Shown here: positions 48,056 through 59,001 of the stretch, one piece after another
How positions within the stretch are numbered: position 1 is the stretch's first letter
Layout of the letters: each line of letters begins with the position of its first letter
NCBI RefSeq assembly: GCF_002953195.1
Contig: NZ_CP026377.1
Location: 248,001 to 312,000, forward strand
DNA length: 64,000 nucleotides
Direction: 5' to 3'
DNA from: Mixta gaviniae
GTDB taxonomy: Bacteria; Pseudomonadota; Gammaproteobacteria; Enterobacterales; Enterobacteriaceae
Program-made: the position numbers and the translations under genes
Notes under the pieces: model-generated
Databases searched by the model: none
Told to the model about the DNA's origin: nothing
What the model saw: only the letters and a program-made list of their open reading frames with translations

Positions 48056-49645
48056 ATGGATAAACCAATGCGCAGAGTGGTGATCGGTTCGCTGGGAACG
48101 GTGCTGGACCGCCGGGGCAAACGGCACAACCGCAATAAAAAATGGCGGCCGACGGTGGCGGTCTGCCTGCAGCCCGATCTACCGGTCGACCGGCTGGAGC
48201 TGATCTGCCCGCCTGACAACCGCGCGCTGGCCGAGCAGATCGTCGAGGATCTGGCGGCGCTGTCGCCCCATACCGAGGTGCGGCTGCATGAGATGCCACT
48301 GGCGGATCCGTGGGATTTCGAGGAGGTCTACGCCGCCTTTCTCGATTTTGCGGTGAACTACGCTTTCGATACCGATAATGAAGACTATCTGGTGCATATC
48401 ACCACCGGCACGCACGTGGCGCAGATCTGCTGGTTTTTGCTGACGGAGGCGCGCTACCTGCCTGCCCGCCTGCTGCAAAGCGGCCCGGCGCGCAGCGAAG
48501 ATCGTCCGGTGATGCAGGGCGAATGCACAGTGATCGATCTCGATCTGAGCCGCTACAGCGCGCTCACCAGCCGCTTTTTACGTGAGCAGCAGGCGTCCGT
48601 CTCCTTTCTGAAAGGGGGCATCGCCACGCGCAACCCCGCCTTTAACGCGCTGATCGACCGGATCGAGCGGGTGGCGCTGCGATCCACCGCGCCGATGCTG
48701 CTAACCGGCCCGACCGGCGCGGGGAAATCTTTCCTCGCCCAGCGAATTTTCCAGCTGAAGCAGAACCGGCATCAGGTCAAAGGGCGGCTGGTGGCGGTGA
48801 ACTGCGCCACGCTGCGCGGCGATAACGCTATGTCAACGCTGTTCGGCCACGTGAAAGGCGCCTTTACCGGCGCACAGCAGGCGCGCGCCGGGCTGCTGCG
48901 CGAAGCGGATGGTGGGGTGCTGTTTCTTGATGAAATAGCCGAACTGGGGCCGGATGAGCAGGCGATGCTGCTGAAAGCGATCGAGGAGAAACGCTTTTTG
49001 CCGTTCGGCAGCGATAAAGAGGTGAGCAGCGATTTCCAGCTGATCGCCGGCACCCATCGCGATATGGCCAGCTGGGTGGCGCAGGGGCGCTTCCGCGAAG
49101 ATCTCTGGTCGCGCATCAACCTCTGGAGCTTTACGCTGCCCGGCCTCGCGCAGCGCCGCGAGGATATTGAGCCTAACCTTGACTATGAGCTGCAGCGCTT
49201 CGCCCGCGACAGCCAGAGCCAGGTGCGCTTCGATCGCGAGGCGCGTCAGGCGTGGCTGCGCTTCGCCTGCTCCGATCAGGCGCTGTGGCGCGGCAACTTC
49301 CGCGAGCTGGGCGCATCAGTCACGCGTATGGCGACGCTGGCCGACAACGGGCGCATTACGCTGGAAGGGGTGAGCGAAGAGATCGCGCGGCTGCGGCAAA
49401 GCTGGCATGGCGACGATCCGCAACCCACTACGCTGCCGGATACGGATCTGGATCTGTTCGATCGTTATCAGCTGGCGGCGGTCTTGACGATCTGTCGCCA
49501 ATCCGCCAGCCTGTCGGAAGCCGGACGCAAACTGTTCGCCGTGTCGCGCCAGCAGAAGAAACAGCCGAATGACGCCGACCGGCTGCGTAAATATCTCGCC
49601 CGTTTCGATTTGAGCTGGGACGCCATTCAACATCAACCAGAGTAA
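48056..49645 (+). CDS. rtcR: RtcR, sigma-54 activator of the RNA repair operon
   Basis: A 529-residue activator. The N-terminal 190 residues form the RtcR sensor (CARF-like) domain ([40 protein letters not shown]). The AAA+ domain follows, with Walker A GPTGAGKS near residue 218, the sigma-54 contact GAFTGA near 267 and Walker [11 protein letters not shown]. The C-terminal helix-turn-helix is near [18 protein letters not shown]. It senses RNA damage products and drives rtcB transcription. An alternative start is the ATG at 48068. Confidence 0.96.
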   Translation: MDKPMRRVVIGSLGTVLDRRGKRHNRNKKWRPTVAVCLQPDLPVDRLELICPPDNRALAEQIVEDLAALSPHTEVRLHEMPLADPWDFEEVYAAFLDFAVNYAFDTDNEDYLVHITTGTHVAQICWFLLTEARYLPARLLQSGPARSEDRPVMQGECTVIDLDLSRYSALTSRFLREQQASVSFLKGGIATRNPAFNALIDRIERVALRSTAPMLLTGPTGAGKSFLAQRIFQLKQNRHQVKGRLVAVNCATLRGDNAMSTLFGHVKGAFTGAQQARAGLLREADGGVLFLDEIAELGPDEQAMLLKAIEEKRFLPFGSDKEVSSDFQLIAGTHRDMASWVAQGRFREDLWSRINLWSFTLPGLAQRREDIEPNLDYELQRFARDSQSQVRFDREARQAWLRFACSDQALWRGNFRELGASVTRMATLADNGRITLEGVSEEIARLRQSWHGDDPQPTTLPDTDLDLFDRYQLAAVLTICRQSASLSEAGRKLFAVSRQQKKQPNDADRLRKYLARFDLSWDAIQHQPE

Positions 49646-49649
49646 GCCT

Positions 49650-50561
49650 ATGCAACTGACTTTTCTTGGCACCTGTGCCGGTACGCCCAGCCTGCAGCGC
49701 AACGTCACCTCTATCGCCCTGACGCTCTCCCATCGCGGCGACTGCTGGCTCTTTGACTGCGGCGAAGCCACGCAGCACCAGTTTATGCGCAGCGCCCTGA
49801 AGCCGGGCAAGCTGCAAAAAATCTTTATCACACACCTGCACGGCGACCATATTTTCGGCCTGCCGGGGCTACTGACCAGCCGTTCGATGGGCGGCATCAC
49901 TGAGCCGCTGACCCTCTACGGGCCGCCGGGGCTGCGCCAGTTTGTCGAAACCGCGCTGAGCCTGAGCGGCTCGTTCGTCACCTATCCGCTGGAGATCATT
50001 GAAATTGAGGCGGGCGAGCTGTTTGACGATGGTGCGATAAAGGTGACCGCCTATCCGCTGAATCATGTGTTGCCCTGTTTCGGCTTTCGCATCGAACAGC
50101 ATGATAAGCCGGGCTTTCTCGACGCGGAGAAACTCAGGGCGGACAATGTGCCGCGTGGTCCCTGGTTCCAGCAGCTGAAACAGGGCGAGAGCGTGACGCT
50201 GGAGGATGGGCGCGTTATTCATGGCCGCGACTATCTCGGCCCTTCGACGCCGGGTAAAAAGCTGGCGATCTTCGGCGATACCGCGCCAACCGGCAGCGCA
50301 CTGGCGCTGGCGGCGGATGTGGATGTGATGGTGCATGAGACGACGCTGGAGGCGGCGATGGAGGAGAAAGCCAACGGACGCGGCCACTCCACCACCGTGC
50401 AGGCGGCGACGGCCGCCCGCGACGCGCGCGCCAAACGGCTGATCGCCACTCACTTTAGCTCGCGCTATCGTTTTGAGGATATGCCGCGCCTGCTGGCGGA
50501 GTGTCAGGCGATTTTTCCCAACACCGAGCTGGCGCGTGATTTCGCCGTATTTGACCTATAA
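49650..50561 (+). CDS. rnz: Ribonuclease Z (ElaC/RNase BN)
   Basis: A 303-residue short-form RNase Z. The metallo-beta-lactamase zinc motif HLHGDH is near residue 62; [14 protein letters not shown] opens the protein; HETTLE and ATHFSSRY follow. It trims tRNA 3' ends and cuts other RNAs. It begins only four bases after the rtcR stop, so the activator and the nuclease are probably co-transcribed, which makes an RNA-repair and processing locus. Confidence 0.95.
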   Translation: MQLTFLGTCAGTPSLQRNVTSIALTLSHRGDCWLFDCGEATQHQFMRSALKPGKLQKIFITHLHGDHIFGLPGLLTSRSMGGITEPLTLYGPPGLRQFVETALSLSGSFVTYPLEIIEIEAGELFDDGAIKVTAYPLNHVLPCFGFRIEQHDKPGFLDAEKLRADNVPRGPWFQQLKQGESVTLEDGRVIHGRDYLGPSTPGKKLAIFGDTAPTGSALALAADVDVMVHETTLEAAMEEKANGRGHSTTVQAATAARDARAKRLIATHFSSRYRFEDMPRLLAECQAIFPNTELARDFAVFDL

Positions 50562-50689
50562 GGGAAAAGGGGAAGGGCGCGGTGCTGCCCAACGCAAGAC
50601 GCAGCGAACCGTGCCCGTGATGACGACACGCTTGTTCCACGCTGAAGAGATTTTCGTACAAACGCGGTGCTGCCTAACGCAAGGCGAGG

Positions 50690-50785
50690 GGAGTCCGGGC
50701 AAAAGAGTAAAGCGTCCCACGCCGGGGAAGGCGCGGGACGAGCCGTCATGGATGACGCCCTGGCGTCTTTACGATCTGCCAGCAC
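50690..50785. repeat. Dispersed palindromic repeat, copy 1
   Basis: AAGAGTAAAGCGTCCC...GGCGCGGG.CGAGCCGTCA.GGATGAC...GCGTCTTTACGATC. The outer arms GTAAAGCG (50707) and CGTCTTTAC (50764-50772) pair with one bulge, and GTCA/TGAC is an inner hairpin. A second copy is at 55721-55818. An imperfect duplicate GCGGTGCTGCC-AACGCAAG occurs twice nearby (50579 and 50664). No gene is encoded in 50562-50839. Confidence 0.75.
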
Positions 50786-50839
50786 TCCGCGCAGTCACCC
50801 TAAAGAGTGCCATCATCAGGTGCAGCGCCCAACCGTTCC

Positions 50840-51682
50840 TTACTCCGGGACGATCCAGTTAACGCTGGTATGGCCGGTGCCTGCCGGCACCAGCACGCGA
50901 TGCAGCCACGGCAATACATTCTGCATCTGCTGCTCCAGCTTCCACGGCGGGTTAATCACAATCATCCCGGAACCCGTCATGCCGAAACGATCGCTATCGG
51001 GACGCACCGCCAGCTCAATCTGCAGAATACGGCGAATACCGGTATCCTCCAGATCGTGGATCATGCGCTTAATCTGCTGACGCAACACCACCGGATACCA
51101 AAGCGCGAACACCCCGGTGCTAAACCGACGATAGCCTTCCTGAATCCCCTTCACCACCGCCTGGTAATCGCTCTTCATCTCATAAGGCGGATCGATCAAA
51201 ATCAGGCCGCGACGCGACGGCGGCGGCAGCTTCGCTTTCAACTGCTGATAGCCGTCGGCGCGTGCCAGCCGCGCGCGGCTATCTTTCTGAAACTCGCTGC
51301 GCAACAGCGGAAAATCGCTGGAATGCAGCTCCGTCAGCTCCAGCTTATCCTCTTCACGCAGCAGATGACGCGCGATCAGCGGCGAGCCAGGATAATAGCG
51401 CAGGGCCGGACCGTGATTCAGCGCCTTCACGCAGCTAATATAGGGTGCCAGCTCCTCCGGCAGATCTTCCTGCTGCCAGACGCGAGCGATGCCCTCCAGA
51501 TACTCACCGGTGCGCTCCGCATGCTCGCCGCTCAACTGATAACGGCCAGCGCCGGCGTGCGTATCCAGATAAAGAAAAGGTTTATCCTTCTCTTTCAACG
51601 CGGTAATGATCAGGCTTTGAACGGTGTGCTTCAGCACATCGGCGTGGTTGCCAGCGTGAAAACTGTGACGGTAACTAAGCAT
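50840..51682 (-). CDS. rlmJ: 23S rRNA (A2030-N6)-methyltransferase RlmJ
   Basis: A 280-residue enzyme. The family start MLSYRHSFHAGNHADVLKH, the SAM region FLYLDTHAGAGRY and the adenine-methylation motif DPPYE are clear, with GMIVINPPW later. It methylates A2030 of 23S rRNA. Its place beside prlC and near gor matches E. coli synteny, but a CPBP protease gene has been inserted between it and prlC. Confidence 0.97.
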   Translation of the reverse strand: MLSYRHSFHAGNHADVLKHTVQSLIITALKEKDKPFLYLDTHAGAGRYQLSGEHAERTGEYLEGIARVWQQEDLPEELAPYISCVKALNHGPALRYYPGSPLIARHLLREEDKLELTELHSSDFPLLRSEFQKDSRARLARADGYQQLKAKLPPPSRRGLILIDPPYEMKSDYQAVVKGIQEGYRRFSTGVFALWYPVVLRQQIKRMIHDLEDTGIRRILQIELAVRPDSDRFGMTGSGMIVINPPWKLEQQMQNVLPWLHRVLVPAGTGHTSVNWIVPE

Positions 51683-51794
51683 ATCTACAATATATCCGGT
51701 GATGCCTGATGAAATGAGGCCGGGGCTGAAACGCCCCGGCGGAAACTGACGCTAGTATAGCCGGACGCCGACTAAATTACTCGGATCTGTGCGG

Positions 51795-52610
51795 CTAGCG
51801 TTGCAGCACCGGATAGGTGAACAACAGCAAATGCGTCAGGTTAAAGGCGAAATGCATCAGCGTCGCCACCCACAGCCGACCGCTCCATTGCCAGGCCAGA
51901 CCATACAACAGCCCCGCCAGCGCGGCGAAAAAAATCAACAGCGGGCCGCCAGCGGCATGCGCCAGACCAAACGCCAGCGCGGCGAGCAGCAGGGCGGGCC
52001 ACCGGCCTAACCACTGGCTCAGCCGCTGCTGCAGCCAGGCGCGGAACAGCGCCTCCTCCGCCAGCGAAACGAAAAACAGATTCGCCAGCGCAAACGCGCC
52101 CAGCCATGTCGGAAAATGCGGCTCAATACGCAAACCGCCCGCCAGCGTCGCCAACAGCAACAGCGCCGGAATGGCGGCGAATAACAGCGGCCAGGCGCCG
52201 CGCCAGCGCGGTGGTGAGGCGGGCGCCCGCAAAAGCGTCGGCAAACAGGCCAGCAGGATAAAGGGCACCAGCGCCTTATCCAGGTTGTAGTAAAATGTAA
52301 AAGGCGCGCTGAGCGGGCCGGCCTGCGCATTAACCACCGCCGGCTGATTATCAAAGCCTGGCGCCAGATGCAGCGTCAGCGCCACGGCGCCCGCCGCCAG
52401 CACGGCTTCAAGCAGCGGCATCAGCCGGACATGATGCGCATAATGCCGGCGCAGCCAGGCGGCCAGCGCCAGGCCCGCCAACACGAGCAAACCCGGCCAC
52501 AGCAGCGTTCGCTGCCAGAGCGCCCAGGCCAGCGTCGCTAACAACAGCGGCTTCGCCGCCGGACGGAAAAACAGCAGCGCCAACAGCGCCGCCGCCAGTA
52601 AGTACCACAT
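51795..52610 (-). CDS. CPBP family intramembrane metalloprotease
   Basis: A 271-residue protein with about eight membrane helices. The CPBP/CAAX-protease motifs are present: SLAEEALFRAW (the EExxxR motif), AFGLAHAAGG and ATLMHFAFN. These residues form the active site of glutamic-type intramembrane proteases; the substrate is unknown. The ATG at 52610 has a good AAGGAAG site; the longer frame is rejected. It is not at this position in E. coli, so it is an insertion between rlmJ and prlC. Confidence 0.85.
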   Translation of the reverse strand: MWYLLAAALLALLFFRPAAKPLLLATLAWALWQRTLLWPGLLVLAGLALAAWLRRHYAHHVRLMPLLEAVLAAGAVALTLHLAPGFDNQPAVVNAQAGPLSAPFTFYYNLDKALVPFILLACLPTLLRAPASPPRWRGAWPLLFAAIPALLLLATLAGGLRIEPHFPTWLGAFALANLFFVSLAEEALFRAWLQQRLSQWLGRWPALLLAALAFGLAHAAGGPLLIFFAALAGLLYGLAWQWSGRLWVATLMHFAFNLTHLLLFTYPVLQR

Positions 52611-52789
52611 GATGTATTCTTCCTTAAAACACCCAAACCAGCAGGATGAGGAATATAACAAACGCACCGGGTTAAATCGGCATCACCAAAACAGCGCGCG
52701 CCGCAGCCCCCATTGATTTTCGGACTGCTTAGCCGCATGTTAGTGATATTGCGCCTTTGCGCGCCCACATCAACTTAAAGGACTGCGCG

Positions 52790-54832
52790 ATGACCAATCC
52801 ATTATTGACCTCGTTTACCCTTCCCCCTTTTTCCGCCATCCAGCCGGAACATGTCGTCCCCGCCGTTGAACAGGCGCTGGAAGCGTGCCGCGACGTGGTA
52901 GAAAAAGTGGTGGCGCAGGGCGCGCCCTACACCTGGGACAACCTGTGCCAGCCGCTGGCGGACGTGGACGATCGTCTGGGACGTATCTTCTCGCCGGTAA
53001 GCCACCTCAACTCGGTGAAAAACAGCCCGGAGCTGCGCCAGGCCTACGAACAAACGCTGCCGCTGCTGTCAGAGTACAGCACCTGGGTCGGCCAGCATGA
53101 AGGCCTTTACCAGGCGTATCGCAACCTCAAAGAGGGCGAACACTACGCGCAGCTGAGCCTTGCGCAGAAAAAAGCGGTGGATAACGCGCTGCGTGACTTC
53201 GAACTGTCGGGCATCGGCCTGCCAAAAGAAAAACAGCAGCGCTACGGTGAAATCGCCGCGCGCCTCTCCGAGCTGGGCTCCACCTACAGCAACAACGTGC
53301 TGGACGCCACCATGGGCTGGAGCAAGCTGATTACAGACGAAAGCGAACTGGCCGGTATGCCGGAAAGCGCTCTGGCCGCCGCGAAAGCGCAGGCGGAAGC
53401 GAAAGGCCAGCAAGGCTGGCTGCTGACGCTGGATATCCCCAGCTACCTGCCGGTAATGACCTATTGCGATAACCAGGCGCTGCGTGAAGAGATGTACCGT
53501 GCCTACGCAACGCGCGCCTCCGATCAGGGGCCGAACGCCGGCAAATGGGACAACGGCCCAATCATGGCGGAAGAGCTGGCGCTGCGTCATGAGATGGCGC
53601 AGCTGCTTGGCTTCGACTCTTACGCCCACAAATCGCTGGCGACCAAAATGGCGCAAAACCCGGCGCAGGTGATCGACTTCCTGACTGACCTGGCGCATCG
53701 CGCCCGTCCGCAGGCGGAAAAAGAGCTGGAGCGTCTGCGCGCCTTCGCCAAACAGGAACATGGCATTGACGACCTGCAGCCGTGGGATCTCACCTACTAT
53801 GGCGAAAAACAGAAGCAGCATCTCTACGCCATCAGCGATGAACAGCTGCGCCCCTATTTTCCGGAAGAGCGCGCGGTCAACGGCCTGTTCGAAGTGGTGA
53901 AACGCATTTACGGCATCAGCGCCAAAGAGCGTAAAGATGTCGACGTCTGGCACCCGGACGTGCGCTTCTTCGATCTGTATGACGAAGACGGCGAACTGCG
54001 CGGCAGCTTCTACCTTGACCTTTACGCGCGTGAAAACAAACGCGGCGGCGCCTGGATGGACGACTGCGTCGGCATGATGCGCAAAGGGGATGGCAGCCTG
54101 CAAAAACCGGTTGCCTACCTGACCTGTAACTTTAACCGTCCGGTAAGCGGCAAGCCGGCGCTGTTTACTCATGACGAAGTGACAACCCTGTTCCATGAGT
54201 TCGGACATGGCCTGCACCACATGCTGACGCGCATCGATGTTCCGGGCGTGTCCGGCATCAGCGGGGTGCCGTGGGATGCGGTCGAGCTGCCAAGCCAGTT
54301 TATGGAAAACTGGTGCTGGGAGCCGGAAGCGCTGGCGTTTATCTCCGGTCATTACGAAACCGGTGAGCCGTTGCCGCAGGCGCTGCTGGAGAAAATGCTG
54401 GCGGCGAAAAACTATCAGGCGGCGCTGTTTATCCTGCGTCAGCTGGAGTTCGGCCTGTTTGATTTCCGTCTGCACACCGAGTTCGACCCGGCCAAAGGCG
54501 CGCAGATCCTCGATACGCTGGCCGAGGTGAAAAAGCTGGTGGCGGTGGTGCCAAGCCCATCCTGGGGGCGCTTCCCGCACGCCTTCAGCCATATCTTCGC
54601 CGGCGGCTACGCGGCAGGCTATTACAGCTACCTGTGGGCGGACGTGCTGGCGGCGGATGCGTACTCCCGCTTTGAGGAAGAGGGCATCTTCAACCGTGAA
54701 ACCGGCCAGTCGTTCCTCGATAACATCCTGACGCGCGGCGGCTCCGAAGAGCCAATGGAGCTGTTTAAGCGCTTCCGCGGCCGCGAGCCGCAGCTGGATG
54801 CGATGCTGGAACACTACGGCATTAAAGGATAA
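52790..54832 (+). CDS. prlC: Oligopeptidase A
   Basis: A 680-residue M3 metallopeptidase, the same length as E. coli PrlC. The zinc motif HEFGH lies in [14 protein letters not shown]; the start is [20 protein letters not shown]. It degrades signal peptides and other short peptides in the cytoplasm. The ATG at 52790 follows AAAGGA. It is followed eight bases later by rsmJ, an arrangement kept in E. coli. Confidence 0.98.
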   Translation: MTNPLLTSFTLPPFSAIQPEHVVPAVEQALEACRDVVEKVVAQGAPYTWDNLCQPLADVDDRLGRIFSPVSHLNSVKNSPELRQAYEQTLPLLSEYSTWVGQHEGLYQAYRNLKEGEHYAQLSLAQKKAVDNALRDFELSGIGLPKEKQQRYGEIAARLSELGSTYSNNVLDATMGWSKLITDESELAGMPESALAAAKAQAEAKGQQGWLLTLDIPSYLPVMTYCDNQALREEMYRAYATRASDQGPNAGKWDNGPIMAEELALRHEMAQLLGFDSYAHKSLATKMAQNPAQVIDFLTDLAHRARPQAEKELERLRAFAKQEHGIDDLQPWDLTYYGEKQKQHLYAISDEQLRPYFPEERAVNGLFEVVKRIYGISAKERKDVDVWHPDVRFFDLYDEDGELRGSFYLDLYARENKRGGAWMDDCVGMMRKGDGSLQKPVAYLTCNFNRPVSGKPALFTHDEVTTLFHEFGHGLHHMLTRIDVPGVSGISGVPWDAVELPSQFMENWCWEPEALAFISGHYETGEPLPQALLEKMLAAKNYQAALFILRQLEFGLFDFRLHTEFDPAKGAQILDTLAEVKKLVAVVPSPSWGRFPHAFSHIFAGGYAAGYYSYLWADVLAADAYSRFEEEGIFNRETGQSFLDNILTRGGSEEPMELFKRFRGREPQLDAMLEHYGIKG

Positions 54833-54840
54833 CGCCTCGC

Positions 54841-55593
54841 GTGAAAATTGGTTTAGTGGATGAATCAGGCACCGGAGACGGTGCCTTATCTGTTTTAGCC
54901 GCCCGCTGGGGGCTGGAGCAGGATGAACAGGCGACGATGGCGCTGGTAATGACGCCGACGCATCTGGAGCTGCGCAAACGCGATGAGCCAAAGCTGGGCG
55001 GCATCTGGGTCGATTTTGTCGGCGGAGCGATGGCGCACCGGCGACGCTTCGGCGGTGGACGCGGCGAGGCGGTGGCGAAGGCGGTCGGCATTAAAAGCGG
55101 CTATCTTCCCGATGTGGTGGACGCTACCGCCGGCCTGGGGCGCGACGCCTTTGTGCTGGCGGCGATCGGCTGCCGGGTGCGGATGCTGGAGCGACATCCC
55201 GTCGTCGCGGCACTGCTGGAAGATGGTCTGCGTCGCGGCTATCAGGACGCGGAAATCGGCGGCTGGCTGCAGGAGCGGCTGACGCTGCTGCATGCCTCCA
55301 GCCTCACGGCGCTGGAGGATATCGCCCCGGCACCTGACGTGGTCTATCTCGATCCGATGTATCCGCACCGGCAGAAAAGCGCGCTGGTGAAGAAAGAGAT
55401 GCGGGTGTTTCAGTCGCTGGTGGGCGCGGATATGGATGCGGACGGCCTGCTGCTGCCGGCGCGTCGTCTGGCGAAAAAGCGCGTGGTGGTCAAGCGGCCC
55501 GACTACGCGCCGCCGCTGGCGGAGGTCGCCACGCAATCGGCGGTCACTACCAAAAGCCACCGTTTCGATATCTATCCGCCGCTGACGAAGTAA
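54841..55593 (+). CDS. rsmJ: 16S rRNA (G1516-N2)-methyltransferase RsmJ
   Basis: A 250-residue enzyme starting with GTG. The SAM-binding segment [16 protein letters not shown] and the catalytic DPMYPHR are conserved. It methylates G1516 of 16S rRNA. It forms an operon with prlC. In E. coli dtpB would follow; here 507 bases of repeats lead to uspA instead. Confidence 0.97.
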   Translation: MKIGLVDESGTGDGALSVLAARWGLEQDEQATMALVMTPTHLELRKRDEPKLGGIWVDFVGGAMAHRRRFGGGRGEAVAKAVGIKSGYLPDVVDATAGLGRDAFVLAAIGCRVRMLERHPVVAALLEDGLRRGYQDAEIGGWLQERLTLLHASSLTALEDIAPAPDVVYLDPMYPHRQKSALVKKEMRVFQSLVGADMDADGLLLPARRLAKKRVVVKRPDYAPPLAEVATQSAVTTKSHRFDIYPPLTK

Positions 55594-55720
55594 CGAAAGG
55601 CAACGGGGCCGCCACACGCGGCACCGTTGTTACCCACAGACAACGCTAAAGCCTGAAATGAAGCCAGCCCCACCAACCACACCGGGTGTTACCCGCAGAC
55701 AACGCCAATGTCTGCGGCGA

Positions 55721-55818
55721 CGGAGCCCCTGGCCGAAGAGTAAAGCGTCCCGCGCCAGGGAAGGCGCGGGCCGAGCCGTCAGGGATGACATCTTTGCGTC
55801 TTTACGATCGGCCAGGGA
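55721..55818. repeat. Dispersed palindromic repeat, copy 2
   Basis: Closely similar to the copy at 50690-50785: GAAGAGTAAAGCGTCCC (from 55735), an 8-bp hairpin CCCGCGCC/GGCGCGGG (55749-55770), GTCAGGGATGAC, and CGTCTTTACGATC (55797-55809). Outer arms pair as in copy 1, giving a cruciform or three-way structure. Confidence 0.75.
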
Positions 55819-55829
55819 CTCTGGCGCGG

Positions 55830-56020
55830 GCGCTGCCCTCACAGGCACCTCCTACAGATCCCGCCCCCAGGCGCTACCCTCACAGGCACCTCCTACAGAT
55901 CCCGCCCCCAGGCGCTACCCTCACAGGCACCTCCTACAGATCCCGCCCCCAGGCGCTGCCCTTACAGGCACCTCCTACAGATCCCGCCCCCAGGCACTGC
56001 CTCACAGGCATCGCCCGCAG
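55830..56020. repeat. 41-bp tandem repeat (VNTR), four units plus a partial fifth
   Basis: Four units of 41 bases (55830, 55871, 55912, 55953), nearly identical, with the core CACAGGCACCTCCTACAGAT, then a shortened fifth (55994-56020). 41 is not a multiple of three and the frames through it look like artefacts. No spacers, so not CRISPR. Copy number probably varies between strains. Confidence 0.9.
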
Positions 56021-56051
56021 GCGCCGGCCTCACTGCCGCCGCGCCGCCAAT

Positions 56052-56082
56052 AAAAAAGGGGCGATGACCTCGCCCCTTTTTT
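56052..56082. terminator. Bidirectional terminator at the end of uspA
   Basis: GGGGCGA and TCGCCCC arms (loop TGACC) are flanked by A6 and T6 tracts, so it works on either strand. Confidence 0.92.
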
Positions 56083-56100
56083 AACGCGCCACGTCACACC

Positions 56101-56538
56101 TTACTCATCATCTTCATCGCGCAGCGGCACAATCAACATATCGATATGCACCGTATTAATCAGCTGGCGCGCGGAAGACATCAGCTTGCTCCAGAAATCC
56201 TGATGGTGACCGCACACCACCAAATCCACGTCATACTTCTTGATCGCCTCGACCAGCACCTGGGCCAGATCGCCACTGCCGCTCAGCGTCTCGCTCACCG
56301 GATAACCCGCGCCCTGCGACAGCTCTGTCAGCGCGTGATGTGTCTCTTCCGAAATACGCTTCTGCATATCGCCAAGATTAACGTCAATCAGACCGGTATA
56401 AAGATCGGAATAATTCACGTCGACATGAATCAGGGAAATTTTCGCGTCATACGGACGCGCCAGGGAAACCGCCTTCTCGACCAGCAGTTTACTTTCCGGT
56501 GAGAGATCAACGGCAATCAGAATATGTTTATAAGCCAT
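56101..56538 (-). CDS. uspA: Universal stress protein A
   Basis: A 145-residue USP (E. coli 144), opening [20 protein letters not shown] and ending [14 protein letters not shown]. It supports survival in growth arrest and stress. It lacks the full ATP-binding loop of the ATP-type USPs. The ATG at 56538 follows GAAGGAG. A -10 element TATACT (56571-56576, minus strand) lies at promoter distance. Confidence 0.97.
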   Translation of the reverse strand: MAYKHILIAVDLSPESKLLVEKAVSLARPYDAKISLIHVDVNYSDLYTGLIDVNLGDMQKRISEETHHALTELSQGAGYPVSETLSGSGDLAQVLVEAIKKYDVDLVVCGHHQDFWSKLMSSARQLINTVHIDMLIVPLRDEDDE

Positions 56539-56570
56539 GACGGTACTCCTTCCATGTGTCACATAATGTC

Positions 56571-56576
56571 AGTATA
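56571..56576 (-). promoter_or_regulatory. Probable -10 element of the uspA promoter
   Basis: On the minus strand TATACT stands 33 bases before the uspA start, with only a weak -35 match. The remaining bases up to uspB (56860) contain AT-rich promoter-like sequence and nothing else clear. Confidence 0.45.
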
Positions 56577-56859
56577 GCGCCAGTTGTTAACAAAAGTGCC
56601 TCCGGCACGCCTGCTTTGCGACCCGGATCAAGGAGTGTTTTACCCGCTTTTCGCCTGGATTGAAAACAGCGGCTGGAAAATTTTTCATCCCATCTCCTAC
56701 ACTGAATCATAACGATCATACTCCGGTATGACGCCGCGCTTTCTTCAGTTCAAAAAACAAATCAGTCCGGTTCAACAGTGGCAGGCGAGTTATCGTGGGG
56801 CGTGTCGAGCGTATTCCCGCTGCAACGCGCTTCTGCGATCCTAAGCCGGGAGGGGGAAC

Positions 56860-57195
56860 ATGATTAGCACCGTCGCGCTTTTCTGGGCTTTATGCGTTGT
56901 CTGTTTAATTAACATGGCGCGCTATTTTTCGTCGCTGCGCGCGTTACTGGTGGTGCTGCGCGGATGCGATCCTTTGCTCTATCAGTACGTGGACGGCGGA
57001 GGATTTTTCACCTCACACGGCCAGCCGAGCAAACAGGTGCGGCTGGTTCGCTATATCTGGAAACGGCTCTATCTGGACCATCATGACGAAGAATTTATCC
57101 GTCGCTGCGAACGGGTGCGCGGACAATTCGTCCTGACCAGCTCGCTCTGCGCCATGGTGATGATAAGCCTGGTCGGCCTGGCCATCTGGCACTAG
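56860..57195 (+). CDS. uspB: Universal stress protein B
   Basis: A 111-residue membrane protein with two helices ([18 protein letters not shown] and [21 protein letters not shown]), matching E. coli UspB in length and sequence. The start follows a strong GGGAGGGG site. It is divergent from uspA, as in E. coli, where it depends on RpoS. Confidence 0.96.
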   Translation: MISTVALFWALCVVCLINMARYFSSLRALLVVLRGCDPLLYQYVDGGGFFTSHGQPSKQVRLVRYIWKRLYLDHHDEEFIRRCERVRGQFVLTSSLCAMVMISLVGLAIWH

Positions 57196-57224
57196 CGGGA
57201 TGCAGAAGGGAGAAGGCGGGGAAA

Positions 57225-57253
57225 AGAAAACGGGCCGGTTTTCACCGGCCCGT
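57225..57253 (-). terminator. Terminator of pitA
   Basis: On the minus strand, CGGGCCGG and CCGGCCCG arms are followed by TTTTCTTTTC, directly after the pitA stop. Confidence 0.85.
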
Positions 57254-57260
57254 CGCATCA

Positions 57261-58760
57261 TCAGATAAGCTTCAGGGCGACCCAGTAAAGGGAGCCGGAA
57301 AGCAAAATGGAAATCGGCAGCGTAAAGACCCAGGCCAGCGCGATATTTTTAATCGTGCGGCTCTGAACGCCGCCGCCATCAACCAGCATGGTGCCGGCGA
57401 CCGATGACGACAGGATGTGCGTCGTAGAAACCGGCATCCCGGTATAGCTGGCAACGCCGATAGAAACGGCCGCCGTCACCTGGGCGGACATCCCCTGGCC
57501 GTAAGTCATGCCTTTCTTACCGATCTTCTCGCCGATGGTGGTGGCAACGCGACGCCAGCCGACCATGGTGCCGAGCGACAACGCCAGCGCCACTGCCACG
57601 ATAATCCACACCGGCGCGTATTCGACGGTATTCAGCAGATCGCTCTTCAGCTTGCCGAGGAAGCGCTTATCATCCGCCGTCACTTCCGGCATCTTGGCCG
57701 CTTTCTCCGCCGTATCAGAGATGCACAGCAGCAGACGGCGCAGGTGGCTGCGCTGTTCTACGCTCAGTGCGTCATAACCCGACAGGTTGTTCAGCATCTG
57801 CTTGGTGCGGTCAATCGCTACCATGGCGCGCGAACTGTCGCAATGGAACTCATGCGGCGCGCCCGGCGCCTCTTCCGGCGTCGGCAGGGCCGGCGGCGTC
57901 AGCTGGACAATATGCTGCAGCGTATCGCCATGCTGCTGATAATATTGCTCCAGATGGTTCACCGCGTCGCGAGTGCGCGTGATGTCATAGCCGGAAGCGT
58001 TCATATTGATCACGAAGCCAGCAGGCGCCACGCCGATCAGCACCAGCATAATCAGGCCGATGCCTTTCTGACCGTCATTGGCGCCGTGCGAGTAGCTAAC
58101 GCCGATAGCGGAAACGATCAGCGCGATGCGTGTCCAGAACGGCGGCTTCTTCTTACCGTCTTCCTTCTCGCGATCGGCCGGCGTCATATGAATACGGCGA
58201 CGTTTTTTCGTGCCGCTCCAGTAGCGACGCAGCAGGAAAATCAACCCGCCCGCCACGACCAGGCCGATAATCGGCGACAGGATCAGCGACGCGAAGATAT
58301 TGATCATTTTGGGGATATTGAGCGCATCCACCACAGAGGTGCCGGTTATCAGCGCATTGGTCAGGCCGATACCGATGATAGCGCCAATCAGCGTATGGGA
58401 GCTGGACGCGGGTAAACCAAAGTACCAGGTTCCCAGGTTCCAGATAATCGCGGCAAGCAGCATGGAGAAGACCATAGCCAGCCCGTGCGCCGAACCGACA
58501 TTCAACAGCAGATCGGTTGGAAGCAGATGAACAATGGCGTAAGCAACGCTTAAACCACCTAACAACACACCAAAAAAGTTAAACACCCCGGCCATCACAA
58601 CGGCCAGCTGCGCGCGCATCGCACGCGTGTAAATCACCGTTGCTACTGCGTTAGCGGTGTCATGAAAACCGTTAATGGCTTCATAAAACAGCACGAACAG
58701 CAGAGCAAGTACTAATAACAGGCCGGTATTAAAATCGAGACCAGCAAATAGATGTAGCAT
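57261..58760 (-). CDS. pitA: Inorganic phosphate transporter PitA
   Basis: A 499-residue inner-membrane symporter, the same size as E. coli PitA. Two PD001131-like motifs, [11 protein letters not shown] and [12 protein letters not shown], plus [14 protein letters not shown] and [13 protein letters not shown], are present. It takes up metal-phosphate with protons. The ATG at 58760 gives [13 protein letters not shown]. Between uspB and yhiN, as in E. coli. Confidence 0.97.
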   Translation of the reverse strand: MLHLFAGLDFNTGLLLVLALLFVLFYEAINGFHDTANAVATVIYTRAMRAQLAVVMAGVFNFFGVLLGGLSVAYAIVHLLPTDLLLNVGSAHGLAMVFSMLLAAIIWNLGTWYFGLPASSSHTLIGAIIGIGLTNALITGTSVVDALNIPKMINIFASLILSPIIGLVVAGGLIFLLRRYWSGTKKRRRIHMTPADREKEDGKKKPPFWTRIALIVSAIGVSYSHGANDGQKGIGLIMLVLIGVAPAGFVINMNASGYDITRTRDAVNHLEQYYQQHGDTLQHIVQLTPPALPTPEEAPGAPHEFHCDSSRAMVAIDRTKQMLNNLSGYDALSVEQRSHLRRLLLCISDTAEKAAKMPEVTADDKRFLGKLKSDLLNTVEYAPVWIIVAVALALSLGTMVGWRRVATTIGEKIGKKGMTYGQGMSAQVTAAVSIGVASYTGMPVSTTHILSSSVAGTMLVDGGGVQSRTIKNIALAWVFTLPISILLSGSLYWVALKLI

Positions 58761-59001
58761 AAGCGTTACGCCATTTTCGGGGACATGAACGCGGCGCATT
58801 ATCAGCGACAAACCGCGCCGGGGGAAAGAAAAATATAGCTTTTTTTTGCCATAAAAGTGTAAAACGCCCGTCATCAGGCAGGAAAAATGCCAGGAAATCC
58901 GTTAGTTACATTATGTTACTTTGCGGAAAGTCTTGTTACGCTGGCCCGGATGCCGGCAACCCATTACAATCGCGGTTTTGGCCGCCAGGCAGGAGTGAGC
59001 A

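Noticed and set aside
52690..52789. Heat-shock (sigma-32) promoter before prlC
   Set aside because: A CCCCCATT segment resembles a -10, but no CTTGAA-like -35 lies at the right distance.
55830..56020. CRISPR array
   Set aside because: The units are contiguous with no unique spacers, and no cas genes are near; it is a tandem repeat.
55658..56084. Two overlapping Pro/Arg-rich frames through the repeats
   Set aside because: They arise from a non-coding palindromic element and a 41-base repeat that shifts frame each unit.
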